In this document: piece by piece, positions 19,201-28,278 of the stretch | How positions within the stretch are numbered: the first letter of the stretch is position 1 | Layout: every line of letters starts with the position of its first letter | Source: Corallococcus praedator | GTDB lineage: Bacteria; Myxococcota; Myxococcia; Myxococcales; Myxococcaceae | Assembly: GCF_003612125.1 (NCBI RefSeq) | Contig: NZ_RAWI01000005.1 | Coordinates: forward strand, 1-64,000 | Direction: 5' to 3' | Length of the DNA: 64,000 nt | Notes under the pieces: generated by a model | Told to the model about the DNA's origin: nothing | The model's database searches: none | Seen by the model: only the letters and a program-made list of their open reading frames with translations | Made by a program: the position numbers and the translations under genes

Positions 19201-20193
19201 ATGGTTCGCGACCTCATCGACCTTCATATCCACGTGGGTGGCGCGGTAGCCCCGCACATCCTGTGGTCCATTGCCCACCAGCAGGGCTTCAAGCTCCCGG
19301 TCAAAAACTACTTCGACTTCGTGGAGCTCATCACCTCCCGTCCGGGCAAGGTGGGCAGCCTCGACGACTACCTGAAGATCCTCCACACCTGGACGGAGAA
19401 GATCCAATCCTCTCCCAGCGCCATCGAGCGCTCCGTCTACGAGGTGATTGGCAAGGAGTACCGGGGCAGCCGCGTCACGCAGATCGAGCTGCGCTTCAAC
19501 CCGATGAAGCGCAACCTGTCCTCCGAGCTGGACCTGGACCACATCATCCACGCCGCGCTCCGGGGCATGGACCGCGCGGTGCTGGAGTACGGCGTGAAGG
19601 TGGGCTTCATCTTCTGCCTGGCCCGCGAGTTCGACCACAAGCTCAACAGCATCATCGTGGATAAGGCCATCAAGTACCGCTCGCGCGGCGTGTACGGCAT
19701 CGACCTGGCCGGCACGGAGCGCGACGCCATGGAGCACAAGCCCGCGCTCGCGGAGTACGAGGACCTGTACGCCCGCGCGCGCAAGGGCGGCCTCAAGTGC
19801 ACCGTGCACACCGGCGAGACGGCCGGCACGGGCTCCGAGGGCCTGATGGCGGCGGTGGAGAAGCTCAAGCCGAACCGCATCGGCCATGGCATCCGCGCCG
19901 CCTACGACGAGTCCGCCATGAAGGTCCTGCGTGAGAACAACATCACGCTGGAGCTGTGCCCCACGTCCAACATCCACACCAAGGCGGTGGCGGACCTGGC
20001 GGAGCTCAAGCACATCATGCAGACGTTGTGGGACCGCAAGGTGAAGTTCACCATCAACACGGACGGCCCCTACCTGCTGGAGACGGACATGCGGCGGGAG
20101 ATTGAGATCGTCGAGTCCAACGGCCTGCTCACCACCGAGCAGGTGGACCAGGCACTCGCGTGGGCGCGCGAGGCGTCCTTCATCCCGGCCTGA
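19201..20193 (+). CDS. Adenosine-deaminase-family amidohydrolase
   Basis: The 330-residue enzyme has the zinc ligands of the ADA family: DLHIHVGGAV (HxH), KCTVHTGETAGTGSE (His and proton-donor Glu), RIGHGIRA and LELCPTSNIHTKA. The last metal motif reads FTINTDGPYLL where ADA usually has N-[ST]-D-D-P: the first Asp (metal) is kept and the second, which contacts the purine, is Gly. The first motif is also unusual (HVGGA instead of HLEG/HLDG). It could act on adenosine, adenine or another base. It ends three bases before pyrD. Confidence 0.8.
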   Translation: MVRDLIDLHIHVGGAVAPHILWSIAHQQGFKLPVKNYFDFVELITSRPGKVGSLDDYLKILHTWTEKIQSSPSAIERSVYEVIGKEYRGSRVTQIELRFNPMKRNLSSELDLDHIIHAALRGMDRAVLEYGVKVGFIFCLAREFDHKLNSIIVDKAIKYRSRGVYGIDLAGTERDAMEHKPALAEYEDLYARARKGGLKCTVHTGETAGTGSEGLMAAVEKLKPNRIGHGIRAAYDESAMKVLRENNITLELCPTSNIHTKAVADLAELKHIMQTLWDRKVKFTINTDGPYLLETDMRREIEIVESNGLLTTEQVDQALAWAREASFIPA

Positions 20194-20196
20194 CGC

Positions 20197-21297
20197 ATGT
20201 ACGGCTTCACGCGCTCGCTGCTCTTCACCCTGCCCCCGGAGCCCGCACACCGGCTGGGCATGTCCGGGCTCGCGGCCCTGGGACGCATGCCGTCCCTGTG
20301 CCAGTCGATGCGCGAGCGCACCCTGCGCCAGGCGCCCATGGACCTGTCCGTGGAGCTGGCCGGGCTGCGCTTCGCCCACCCGGTGGCGCTCGCCGCCGGG
20401 CTGGACAAGGACGCGGAGGCCGTGGACGGGCTCTTCGCCTGCGGCTTCTCCGCCGTGGAGATTGGCACCGTCACGCCGAAGCCCCAGCCGGGCAACCCGA
20501 AGCCGCGCCTGTTCCGGCTGCCGGAGCACCGCGCGGTCATCAACCGCATGGGCTTCAACAACCACGGCGCGGCCACCGCCGCGGCCCACCTGACGGGCCG
20601 CGCGTGGAAGCCCGGCCCGCTGGGCGTGAACATCGGCAAGAACAAGGACACGCCGCTGGAGCGCGCGGTGGATGACTACGTGGCGTGCGTGGACGCGCTC
20701 GCGCCGCTGGGTGACTACGTCGTCGTCAACGCGTCCTCGCCCAACACGCCGGGCCTGCGCACGCTGCAGGAGCCGGAGCAGCTGTCCGCCCTGCTGCGCG
20801 CGGTGCAGGAGCGGATGGGCCAGGTGGCGCCGGGCACGCCGCTGTTCCTGAAGATCGCCCCGGACCTCACGCCGGAGGCCGTGGACGAGGTGGTGGACGT
20901 GGCGCTGGAGCGGGGGCTGTCCGGCCTCATCGCCACCAACACCACCATCACCCGGCCCTTCGAACACAAGCACTCGAAGGAGGCCGGCGGGCTCTCCGGC
21001 GCCCCCGTGCGCGAGCTGTCCAACGCCGTCATCCGCCGCGCGTACCAGCGCAGCCGGGGCACCCTGCCCCTCATCGGCGTGGGCGGCGTGTTCACCGCGC
21101 AGGACGTCTACGAGAAGCTGCGCGCGGGTGCCACCGTGGTGCAGGTGTACACGGGTTTCATCTACGAAGGCCCGGGCATGGTGGGCCGCATCCTGATGGA
21201 CCTGGGTGCGCTGCTGGCCCGCGACGGCTTCGCCTCCGTGCGCGACGTGATTGGCGTGGACGCCCATCCGGGCGCGCCTGTCGCGGCTTCCCCTTAG
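20197..21297 (+). CDS. pyrD: Dihydroorotate dehydrogenase (quinone), class 2
   Basis: The 366-residue protein starts MYGFTRSLLFTLPPEPAHRLG, the amphipathic membrane-docking helices of class 2 enzymes. It has HPVALAAGLDKDAEAVDGL, GFSAVEIGTVTPKPQPGNPKPRLFRLPEH, INRMGFNNHG, VVNASSPNTPGLR (catalytic Ser) and PLIGVGGVFTAQDVYEKLRAGA for FMN phosphate. It oxidises dihydroorotate with ubiquinone or menaquinone in pyrimidine synthesis. It directly follows the deaminase-like gene and so forms a nucleotide pair. Confidence 0.95.
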   Translation: MYGFTRSLLFTLPPEPAHRLGMSGLAALGRMPSLCQSMRERTLRQAPMDLSVELAGLRFAHPVALAAGLDKDAEAVDGLFACGFSAVEIGTVTPKPQPGNPKPRLFRLPEHRAVINRMGFNNHGAATAAAHLTGRAWKPGPLGVNIGKNKDTPLERAVDDYVACVDALAPLGDYVVVNASSPNTPGLRTLQEPEQLSALLRAVQERMGQVAPGTPLFLKIAPDLTPEAVDEVVDVALERGLSGLIATNTTITRPFEHKHSKEAGGLSGAPVRELSNAVIRRAYQRSRGTLPLIGVGGVFTAQDVYEKLRAGATVVQVYTGFIYEGPGMVGRILMDLGALLARDGFASVRDVIGVDAHPGAPVAASP

Positions 21298-21333
21298 CCG
21301 CGCCGCGCAGGAAACGCTGCCCTGCGACATCTG

Positions 21334-21361
21334 CCACCGGACTGTCTCTGCACTCCGGTGG
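21334..21361 (+). terminator. Hairpin terminator after pyrD
   Basis: CCACCGGA (21334-21341) pairs with TCCGGTGG (21354-21361) around a 12-base loop; CGGGTTTG follows. Confidence 0.6.
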
Positions 21362-21469
21362 CGGGTTTGAATGTCGCAAAGGCAGCACCCACATGCCCTC
21401 GAGGACGGGTGTCCGTCCAATCCCAGGCCCCCCACCGTCCGTCGGCTGTCGTGAAGCCAAGGAGCGGAC

Positions 21470-22966
21470 ATGCGCGTGAAGGCCTGGTGGGCCGTGGTCG
21501 GTGTGGGGCTGGTGGGATGTGGCGGAGTGGAGCCCGAGGCGGAAGCGGAGATGGCCCCACGGGATGCGACCGTCCAGGCCCAGGCGTGCGCCCCCGGGGT
21601 GGCGGTGAAGGTGAAGGACGTCATCGCTCCGGGGACCCCGCTTCCGCCGCCCTGGCGTCCGAGTCCCTACGGCCTGTCGGAGCTTCAGGGCACGCTCTAC
21701 TTCGCGACGGAAGTCGTCGGAGGCCAGGCCTCGTTGTGGAAGAGCGACGGGACGACCGCGGGCACCGTCGTGGTGACGGAGTTCCCCGCGCACCCCGCGC
21801 AGGGCACCACCGGCGACCGGGAGCTGGGCGGCTTCACCGCCGTGGGCTCCCAGCTCTTCTTCAGCATCAATGACACGGTGCTGGGCCGGGAGCTGTGGGT
21901 CACCGACGGCACGGAGGCGGGCACGCGGCCCGTCGTGGACCTCACCCCGGGGGCCGAGGGCACGCAGTTCTCGTCCTTCGCGCAGTTGGGCGGCGCGCTG
22001 AGCTTCTTCCGCAGGGTGCCCCTGGCGCCCTCCGGGACCCGGCTGGAGTCGTGGCGGTCGGATGGCACGGCCGCCGGGACGGTCCGCGTGGTGGACTTCG
22101 GGACGCAGGCCACACTTCAGGCAAGCACCGTGATCGCGGGAGGCGTGCAGTTGTTCTTCCTCCAGGACGCGGTGAATGGCACGCGGCTGTGGCGGACCGA
22201 CGGCACGGCGGCGGGCACCTCCGTCATCAAGGCGCTGGACGCGGGCGAACCCCTGGTGAGCGACGTCCGGGGCACGACCGGCGGCATCGTGTTCGCGCTG
22301 CGGGATGCGGGCAACACGGAGATCTGGAAGTCGGATGGCACGGCCGCGGGCACCGTGCGTCTGGAGACGTTCGGCCACGTGTCGAGCCTGCTCGGCGTCC
22401 TCGGCTCCCACGTCTACGTCTCCTACGGCACGACGGATGACCGGCTGCGACTGGCGCGCGTGTCCTTGTCGGGGGGAGGAAAGGCGACCGTGACGACCCT
22501 GCCCAACCCCTTCGCGGGACAGCCCGGCGCGCAGCCGTATCTCCAGATCGCGACAGCTGCGGGCAGCAAGCTCTACCTCTCGGTTGCCATTGGCTCGCCG
22601 GGGCCCGCGCCTCGCAGGGTGGACCTCTGGGTGACGGATGGCACGGCGGCGGGGACGCTGCAGTTGAACCAGGGACTGAGCACGTCGGATGAGAACTGGT
22701 CGACCCTCTTCAATACCGGCAGCGGCACCCTCCTCTTCACCAGCGCGGGCCCCAACGACGGCCAGGAGCCCTGGGTGACGGACGGCACGGTCGCCAACAC
22801 GGGCCGCGTCGCGGACATCGGTCCAGACGGAGGCTCCAGTCCCCAGTCGTTCAGGCGCGTCGGGGACCGGATCTTCTTCGTCGCCAACGGTGGGCCTCCG
22901 GGCAACGCCCTGTGGTCCATGCCCGCCCACGTCACCTGCCCTGCACTGGCCCCCGAGGCCCGGTAG
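21470..22966 (+). CDS. ELWxxDGT-repeat lipoprotein
   Basis: The 498-residue product has a signal peptide with lipobox GLVGCG. It contains about seven copies of the motif x-x-W-x-[TS]-D-G-T-x-A-x-T, for example LWKSDGTTAGT, LWVTDGTEAGT, LWRTDGTAAGT and PWVTDGTVANT, spread through the chain. This is the ELWxxDGT repeat family, thought to form a beta-propeller-like fold in secreted myxobacterial and cyanobacterial proteins. Function is unknown. Confidence 0.8.
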   Translation: MRVKAWWAVVGVGLVGCGGVEPEAEAEMAPRDATVQAQACAPGVAVKVKDVIAPGTPLPPPWRPSPYGLSELQGTLYFATEVVGGQASLWKSDGTTAGTVVVTEFPAHPAQGTTGDRELGGFTAVGSQLFFSINDTVLGRELWVTDGTEAGTRPVVDLTPGAEGTQFSSFAQLGGALSFFRRVPLAPSGTRLESWRSDGTAAGTVRVVDFGTQATLQASTVIAGGVQLFFLQDAVNGTRLWRTDGTAAGTSVIKALDAGEPLVSDVRGTTGGIVFALRDAGNTEIWKSDGTAAGTVRLETFGHVSSLLGVLGSHVYVSYGTTDDRLRLARVSLSGGGKATVTTLPNPFAGQPGAQPYLQIATAAGSKLYLSVAIGSPGPAPRRVDLWVTDGTAAGTLQLNQGLSTSDENWSTLFNTGSGTLLFTSAGPNDGQEPWVTDGTVANTGRVADIGPDGGSSPQSFRRVGDRIFFVANGGPPGNALWSMPAHVTCPALAPEAR

Positions 22967-23156
22967 CTGGCTTCGCGCGGCTCCGGCGTAGGGGAAAACC
23001 CTGATCCGGATCCGTGTCGTCCCCTCCCCGGCCAGCCCTGACGCGGCCCGCCGTGGGAGGTAGGGCACGGAAATTCGCTTTCCAGGGAGACAGGGGAAAC
23101 TCCGGACACTCCCGGAACGATGATGGGAGAGGGAAATCCGTCGTCCGAGGTGCTCC

Positions 23157-23813
23157 GTGAAGATCATCCGCCCGCCGTCGAGTGCCACGCCGTCCGTACA
23201 GTCCCCTCCGCGGTTGGATCCTCCAGCGGTCCCGCCTCCGCAGGGCCGGTTGGCACCGGTGAAGCAGGACCTCTTCGACCGTCCCGGTTCCCCGCCCAGC
23301 GCCCCCTCTGATCGCGTGCTGGGTGCCTCGGGCAACAGCGTCGCGGTCGGCGGGCGTGGCGCCTCGAACGCAGTCCTGTCGTCCTTCAAGCCCGAGAGTG
23401 CCATCCAGGCGAAGGCGGACCACTTCGAAGGGGGCTCGCATCCCTTCCGCCCCGTGGACGCAGGGACCGATCCGCTCGCGTCAGGCTCCAGCGTGAGGTC
23501 TGGTGGCCACTCCGGAACCGTTTGCGCGAACTTCGTGGATCCCGACGGGAAGGCGGGGGAAGCCGCGCCGAAGTCGAAGGGCGCGGAGTGGAGCTCGAAG
23601 CTGGCCCGGGCGGTGGCGGAGCTGGTGAAGACGCTGCAGGCCGAGCCTTCGACGGAGGAGCCCGCCGAGGGGGCTCGCGGCGGTCGGATCTCCACGGGCG
23701 ACAGCAGCCGGTCGTCGGGGACGACGCACTCCAAGGGCTCCCAGGCGCGCGAGGGAGCCGAGGAAGACGCGGCCCCGCCCCAGGACAGCTCCCGGGTGGC
23801 CTCCAACGGCTGA
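23157..23813 (+). CDS. Low-complexity hypothetical protein
   Basis: The 218-residue frame starts with GTG and is rich in Pro, Ser, Gly and charged residues, with no membrane helix or catalytic motif. One helical segment (SKLARAVAELVKTLQ) is the only ordered-looking part. Codon use matches the neighbours. I recognise no family. Proteins of this style are common in myxobacteria. Confidence 0.5.
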   Translation: MKIIRPPSSATPSVQSPPRLDPPAVPPPQGRLAPVKQDLFDRPGSPPSAPSDRVLGASGNSVAVGGRGASNAVLSSFKPESAIQAKADHFEGGSHPFRPVDAGTDPLASGSSVRSGGHSGTVCANFVDPDGKAGEAAPKSKGAEWSSKLARAVAELVKTLQAEPSTEEPAEGARGGRISTGDSSRSSGTTHSKGSQAREGAEEDAAPPQDSSRVASNG

Positions 23814-23875
23814 CGGGACGAACGTCTGTCCTCCCCGAGCGGCCCTGGCGTCAGTGGCGGTAGGCTTGCCCCGGA

Positions 23876-25042
23876 ATGAATGACGTCCAGCAACTGGGGC
23901 CGTACCGCGTCCTGCGGGAGATTGGCGAAGGCGGCATGGGGCGCGTCTCGCTCGCGGAGCGCGAGGGCTGGGACGCGCCGGTCGTCCTCAAGCGCATCCA
24001 TTCCGAGCACGCGGCCGACATCCGCTTCCGCCGCCGTCTGCTGCGGGAGGCGGAGGTGGCCGCGGGCCTGCACCACCTCAACGTGGTGCGGGTGCTGGAG
24101 ACGGGCGTCATCGACGACCAGCTCTACCTGTCCATGGAGTACGTGGCGGGCTCCAGCCTCGCGCACGTCCACGCGGCGAGCCGGCCGGAGCTGCTGCCGC
24201 TGGCGCCGGTGCTGGATGCCATCGCGCAGGCGTGTGACGGGCTTGCGTACGTGCACCGCTTCGTCAATCCAGAGTCGGGCAAGTGGATGGAGCTCATCCA
24301 CCGCGACGTGTCGCTGGACAACCTGCTGCTGTCCTTCACCGGCACGGTGAAGATCGCGGACTTCGGCATCGTGAAGACGTCCGAGGGCACGCAGACGACG
24401 TCGGGCGTGGTGATGGGGAAGCTGGCGTACATGTCCCCGGAGCAGATCCGCGACGAGCCGCTGGATGCGCGGGCGGACCTGTACTCGCTGGGCGTCTGTC
24501 TTTATGAATTGCTGGCGGGACGGCGGCCATTCCCCATCCAGCGAGGCCGGGCGGTGATGGAGTCGGTGCTGTACGACGCGCCCCCGCCGCTCACGCCGCT
24601 GCGCCCCGGGATTCCGGCGTCGCTGGTGTCGCTGGTGGAGGCGCTGCTCGCGAAGGACAGACGGGCAAGGCCCACGGAAGCGACGGAGGTGGCCAAGGCG
24701 CTGCGCGCGGAGCTGGCGACGTTGGGTGAATCTCCGCTCTTCCCTTCCCGGCTGATGGAGCCGCCCGTCCCCATGCCGCCCAAGCCGCGACGGGCGCCAC
24801 CTGGGCCCGTGCCGGCAGCGGCGCCCGTGCCTCCGCCGGCCACGGAGGTGATGCGCACGGAGGCCCTGCCCACGAGGCCCGTGGAGCGCGCGGCCCCTGC
24901 GCCCCGCTCGGAGTCACCGACCCAGTTCGTGGGCCCCCGGGTCTTCACGGCACGCGCGCCGGAGAAGTCCTGGCGCAAGTGGGTGGCGCTCTCCGTGACG
25001 GGAGGCCTGCTCGCGGCGGCGGCGGCTTGGTGGCTGAACTGA
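23876..25042 (+). CDS. Ser/Thr protein kinase with C-terminal membrane anchor
   Basis: The 388-residue protein has a full Hanks-type kinase domain at residues ~10-270: GEGGMGRVSLAE (P-loop), VVLKRI (Lys), LIHRDVSLDNLLL (catalytic loop), DFGIVKT and MSPEQI. A Pro-rich linker then leads to a single C-terminal helix (WVALSVTGGLLAAAAAWWL), placing the kinase in the cytoplasm with almost nothing outside. All catalytic residues are present. It is the last chromosomal gene before the tRNA fragment. Confidence 0.9.
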   Translation: MNDVQQLGPYRVLREIGEGGMGRVSLAEREGWDAPVVLKRIHSEHAADIRFRRRLLREAEVAAGLHHLNVVRVLETGVIDDQLYLSMEYVAGSSLAHVHAASRPELLPLAPVLDAIAQACDGLAYVHRFVNPESGKWMELIHRDVSLDNLLLSFTGTVKIADFGIVKTSEGTQTTSGVVMGKLAYMSPEQIRDEPLDARADLYSLGVCLYELLAGRRPFPIQRGRAVMESVLYDAPPPLTPLRPGIPASLVSLVEALLAKDRRARPTEATEVAKALRAELATLGESPLFPSRLMEPPVPMPPKPRRAPPGPVPAAAPVPPPATEVMRTEALPTRPVERAAPAPRSESPTQFVGPRVFTARAPEKSWRKWVALSVTGGLLAAAAAWWLN

Positions 25043-25120
25043 TCCGGGTGCGGGTTCGCGCGGCGAGGCCCGTGTGGCGGCCCGATTGGGAGTGAGGCGA
25101 AGCGGTATTGAGACCGTGGG

Positions 25121-25186
25121 CTTCAAAACCGATGAGGGGCGTCGAGAGGCGTCCCTGGCGAGTTCGATTCTCGTGCCCTACCGCCA
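25121..25186 (+). other. 3' half of a selenocysteine tRNA (selC), candidate phage att core
   Basis: The sequence starts at the anticodon loop CTTCAAA (UCA anticodon). It continues with half an anticodon stem, an 8-bp variable-arm stem (GGGGCGTC / GGCGTCCC around GAGA), a T-arm with loop TTCGATT, the acceptor strand GCCCTACC, the discriminator G and an encoded CCA at 25184-25186. All these match tRNA-Sec, not a standard tRNA. The 5' half (GGTAGGGC acceptor and D-arm) is absent immediately upstream. Such a 3' fragment is what tyrosine-recombinase phages leave at one end after integrating in a tRNA gene. Confidence 0.8.
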
Positions 25187-25297
25187 ATACTTCAGAGGGG
25201 TTACGCCCCCGCACTGCGACCTTTGCAGTATCGGACCCGTCCAGACGCGTCCCCATGAGTCTACCCGATGTCGTTAGCGCGTCGTTAGCTAGAGACA

Positions 25298-26209
25298 CTA
25301 TGGGAACGTCACGTTGCCGAGAGTGACGGTGCGCGGCCCGTCCTCCTCCCAGAGCTTGAGGGTGAAGGGCCCCCGAGTTGTTGCTGATGCCTCGGCTTCG
25401 ATAACAACGCGCCCGATTTCTCCTGCCGGAATTGGCCTTTGCTGCCACACGCGCAGCACCGTCAACTCCACCCCGGCCTTGCCTTTGAGCGTTGTCCCCT
25501 TTGCGATCCATGGCCGAGCCCCGGCCTTCACCGTCAACTGGATGTCCACAGCCACACCTGTAGTGGAGCGGTAGGTCGTGACGTAGGAAGCCCTCAGATC
25601 ACTCCCTGCCGATTGGGAAATGTCCTGGGTCACGACTCGCCCGGTCACACCGTGCTCATCCATTCCTCCAGTGGAGATAAGGCCCGCCAGCCCGCCTGGA
25701 GCATCGTGCTCGACCAGCAGTCTCGCGTTCTCTATTTGGCAGCGCACCAGTTCCGCATGAGCCTCGCGGGCTTCTTGCTGATACGTCTCAATCGTCCGCC
25801 TCCCGCGATAGACCTCAATTACAGACTCTGCTTTTGCTGGATGGACTCGAAGAAGGAAGAATGCACTCACGGGCGCTGCGCCATCCCTGAATCGCACGAC
25901 CAGACGAAACCTCTCGCCAGGAGTCACACGCGACGAAGGCACCAATCGGATGGTGGCCTGCCCCACATCCATGAGAGTGAAGCGATCGCGACCTTCCAAC
26001 TCGACGCTGTCGCGCATCAGGTCAGAGTCGAAGAAGAGGGCAGTTGAGAGTCCGGAGCTGACTGCGATTTCAGGAGCGGATTGAACGTCGTCTGGCGTCA
26101 ATTCGATGCGACGTGCTCCCGGCACCGACGCTGAACCTTCTGACTGAGCGACTGCCGTTTCGGCTACGAACAGAAGCCCTAGGAGAACGACGAAGGAAGA
26201 AGATGACAC
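25298..26209 (-). CDS. DUF2381 (TIGR02268) family secreted protein
   Basis: The 303-residue protein has a cleavable signal (VVLLGLLFVAETAVAQ) and the pattern of the myxobacterial paralogous family DUF2381: RRIELTPDD near the mature N-terminus, GERFRLVVRF in the middle and a C-terminal beta-rich domain (PIPAGEIGRVVIEAEAS, GPFTLKLWEEDGPRTVTLGNVTFP). Function is unknown. In myxobacteria, members are often next to a Ser/Thr kinase gene, as here (26 bases apart, same strand), which suggests a functional pair. Confidence 0.82.
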   Translation of the reverse strand: MSSSSFVVLLGLLFVAETAVAQSEGSASVPGARRIELTPDDVQSAPEIAVSSGLSTALFFDSDLMRDSVELEGRDRFTLMDVGQATIRLVPSSRVTPGERFRLVVRFRDGAAPVSAFFLLRVHPAKAESVIEVYRGRRTIETYQQEAREAHAELVRCQIENARLLVEHDAPGGLAGLISTGGMDEHGVTGRVVTQDISQSAGSDLRASYVTTYRSTTGVAVDIQLTVKAGARPWIAKGTTLKGKAGVELTVLRVWQQRPIPAGEIGRVVIEAEASATTRGPFTLKLWEEDGPRTVTLGNVTFP

Positions 26210-26235
26210 TCGGCGATTACTCCTAGGTGGTCCTG

Positions 26236-28086
26236 CTACTCAAACTCGCTCACCGCCTTCACGCGGGCGCTCGTGAAGATACGGGCACTAGAGGGTGAGT
26301 CGTCTCCAGGCTCGCGTGCCATTCCTCGCGCCCCTTCCTCCGCAAGAACCTCCAGGCAAACAGGAAAGCTCTCGCCTTTCGGCGTCGTCGCCCAGGTGAG
26401 TCGCCCATAAACGCGGTCCCGCACGATGAGCCGGCCTGACAGAGTTGTCTTGCTCGGCATATCCTTCCAATCACCGAATAAGATTAACTGAGTAGGGCCT
26501 TCTTGAACGGAGATGACCTGCGGAAGGTCAAGGGTGAAAACTGCTTCGTGCTTGCGCTCCAAACCGATGCCTAGTTTCGCCATGGCCTTCACAGCACCCG
26601 CTGGGCACGGTTCTGGAGGCGGCGCCGGGCGCACCTGTGGCCCTGGGCACGCAAGCGCCGTGCAGGCCGCCGCCGTGCTCACCGCACGGGCCATGACGCT
26701 CATGCCCTTCTTCGTGGGCTTCGACGGGAGTTGAAGGGGCGGGGAGTCTGTCGTCTGCGTCGTCACGGTGGCTGAAACCTCCTGGAGCGTCGCGGGGAGG
26801 GCGACGGCCGCAGCGATGGCCTCGGGCCCGGTGGGAGCTGCGGCCAAACCAGCTTGAGGCGACTTGCCAGAAGGCGCTACTTCCTGACGGGTGGGCACGG
26901 GACTTGAAGCGCGCGGCGTCCACCGCACCAGCACCGCGCCCATGGCAACCACCACCACGGCCAGCGCCAGCGCCGCCCAGGCACGCGAAGGGCGGGCCAT
27001 CCGCGGCGACACGCGCACGGTTGTCACTTGCGGCGGTGCTTCGGCCACCGCGTCCGGATCTACGTCGGCAGACGGGGCTGGCCGCTTCTCTGGCGCCGCA
27101 CGCTTGCCCCGGCGTGGCCGATGCCGTGGCCGATGGCGCCATTTCTCGAAGCTGTCTCCGCCACCTTCCGTGGTCGCGGAGCCTTCGTCGTAGGCCTCGC
27201 ACAGCGGTACATCCCACGTCGGGTCGGCGCCGCGCAGCGCCTCTTCCAGCGACGCGCAAACAGCCTGGGCACTCGACGTCCGCGCCTCGGGCGTCTTCTC
27301 CAACAGCCGCAGGCACACGTCGCTCAGCGCCGAAGGTACGCGCTCGTTCACCTCATGGGGCGGCGTGGGCGTGCTGGAGAGGATGGCCTCCGTCAGTGTG
27401 TTCGCATCCGGGCCGTCGAAGGGAAAGCGCGCCGTCAGCAGCTGGTAGAGGACGAGGCCCAACGCCCACAAGTCATCCGCGGGGCCGGCCGTGAAGCGGG
27501 CATCCGGCACGTCCCGGTGACTGCGCAGGAAGCGCCACGCCTCTGGAGAGCGGTAGTCCACCGTTCCTGGCGGCAGGATGTCCTGCGTCAGCGAGCGCGC
27601 GCCCTCGTAGTCGCCGATGCCGAAGTCCACGAGTTTGGCCAGGCCATCGGCGGTGCGCACCATGACGTTGGCTTCCTTCACGTCCCGGTGCACCACCCCA
27701 TCCGCGTGTGCAGCCGCGAGCGCCCGTGCCACGTCCAGCGCCACGCGCGCCACCTGCCGCGCGGTGGGATTCTCTTCCTGGGCCCACACGTCCAGCTGGC
27801 GTCCGGCGACGTACTCCATGGCGATGACGGCAAATTGCGGCTCCGCCACCGGCCAGTAGCCATGGCCCAGAATCCCCACCACGTTGGGATGGCGCAGGCG
27901 GGTGAGGATGGAGACTTCACGCTCCGCGCGCTCACCCACCCGCTTCAGGTGCAGCAGCTTCAGCGCGCTCGACTGGCCCTCACACCGCGCGAGGTACACC
28001 GTGCCGAAGCCGCCCTGCCCCAACTGCCGCTCCACCGTGTAGCCCAGCACCTGGGCCCCAGGCGCCCAGATGGCGGGCGGCCTCAT
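26236..28086 (-). CDS. Ser/Thr protein kinase paired with the DUF2381 gene
   Basis: The 616-residue protein has an N-terminal kinase domain (residues ~15-280) with GQGGFGTVYLAR, ALKLLHLK, VVHRDVKEANVMV, DFGIGDYEGA and DYRSPEAW. All catalytic residues are intact. A basic Pro-rich linker, one membrane helix (AWAALALAVVVVAMGAVLVRW) and a C-terminal domain of ~200 residues follow, probably periplasmic. It is divergent from two XRE regulators. The pairing with a secreted DUF2381 protein suggests a sensor-kinase arrangement. Confidence 0.9.
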   Translation of the reverse strand: MRPPAIWAPGAQVLGYTVERQLGQGGFGTVYLARCEGQSSALKLLHLKRVGERAEREVSILTRLRHPNVVGILGHGYWPVAEPQFAVIAMEYVAGRQLDVWAQEENPTARQVARVALDVARALAAAHADGVVHRDVKEANVMVRTADGLAKLVDFGIGDYEGARSLTQDILPPGTVDYRSPEAWRFLRSHRDVPDARFTAGPADDLWALGLVLYQLLTARFPFDGPDANTLTEAILSSTPTPPHEVNERVPSALSDVCLRLLEKTPEARTSSAQAVCASLEEALRGADPTWDVPLCEAYDEGSATTEGGGDSFEKWRHRPRHRPRRGKRAAPEKRPAPSADVDPDAVAEAPPQVTTVRVSPRMARPSRAWAALALAVVVVAMGAVLVRWTPRASSPVPTRQEVAPSGKSPQAGLAAAPTGPEAIAAAVALPATLQEVSATVTTQTTDSPPLQLPSKPTKKGMSVMARAVSTAAACTALACPGPQVRPAPPPEPCPAGAVKAMAKLGIGLERKHEAVFTLDLPQVISVQEGPTQLILFGDWKDMPSKTTLSGRLIVRDRVYGRLTWATTPKGESFPVCLEVLAEEGARGMAREPGDDSPSSARIFTSARVKAVSEFE

Positions 28087-28278
28087 GGCGTCCTTCTTTC
28101 GGGGTTGCCGGCCACTCGCATGCGACGTCCTCCCTACGGCGTGCGCACGCTACCAGAGGCGCGAGAAACCCGGGAATCCCTCCTCGTGGGCGGAGTCCCT
28201 TGTGGACTCGCAGCATCCATTTGTTTTCACCCAACCTCCAGCATTCACCCTTGGCATGCCATGCGCTACCCTCGCACC

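Noticed and set aside
23059-23070. GGTAGGGC, which would match the missing 5' acceptor strand of the tRNA-Sec
   Set aside because: It is 2 kb upstream, and the following sequence has no D-arm or anticodon stem; an isolated 8-base match is expected by chance at this rate.
18868-24301. Two long minus-strand frames opposite Smr, deaminase, pyrD, ELWxxDGT and kinase genes
   Set aside because: They lie antisense to several well-supported genes and have no recognisable domain.
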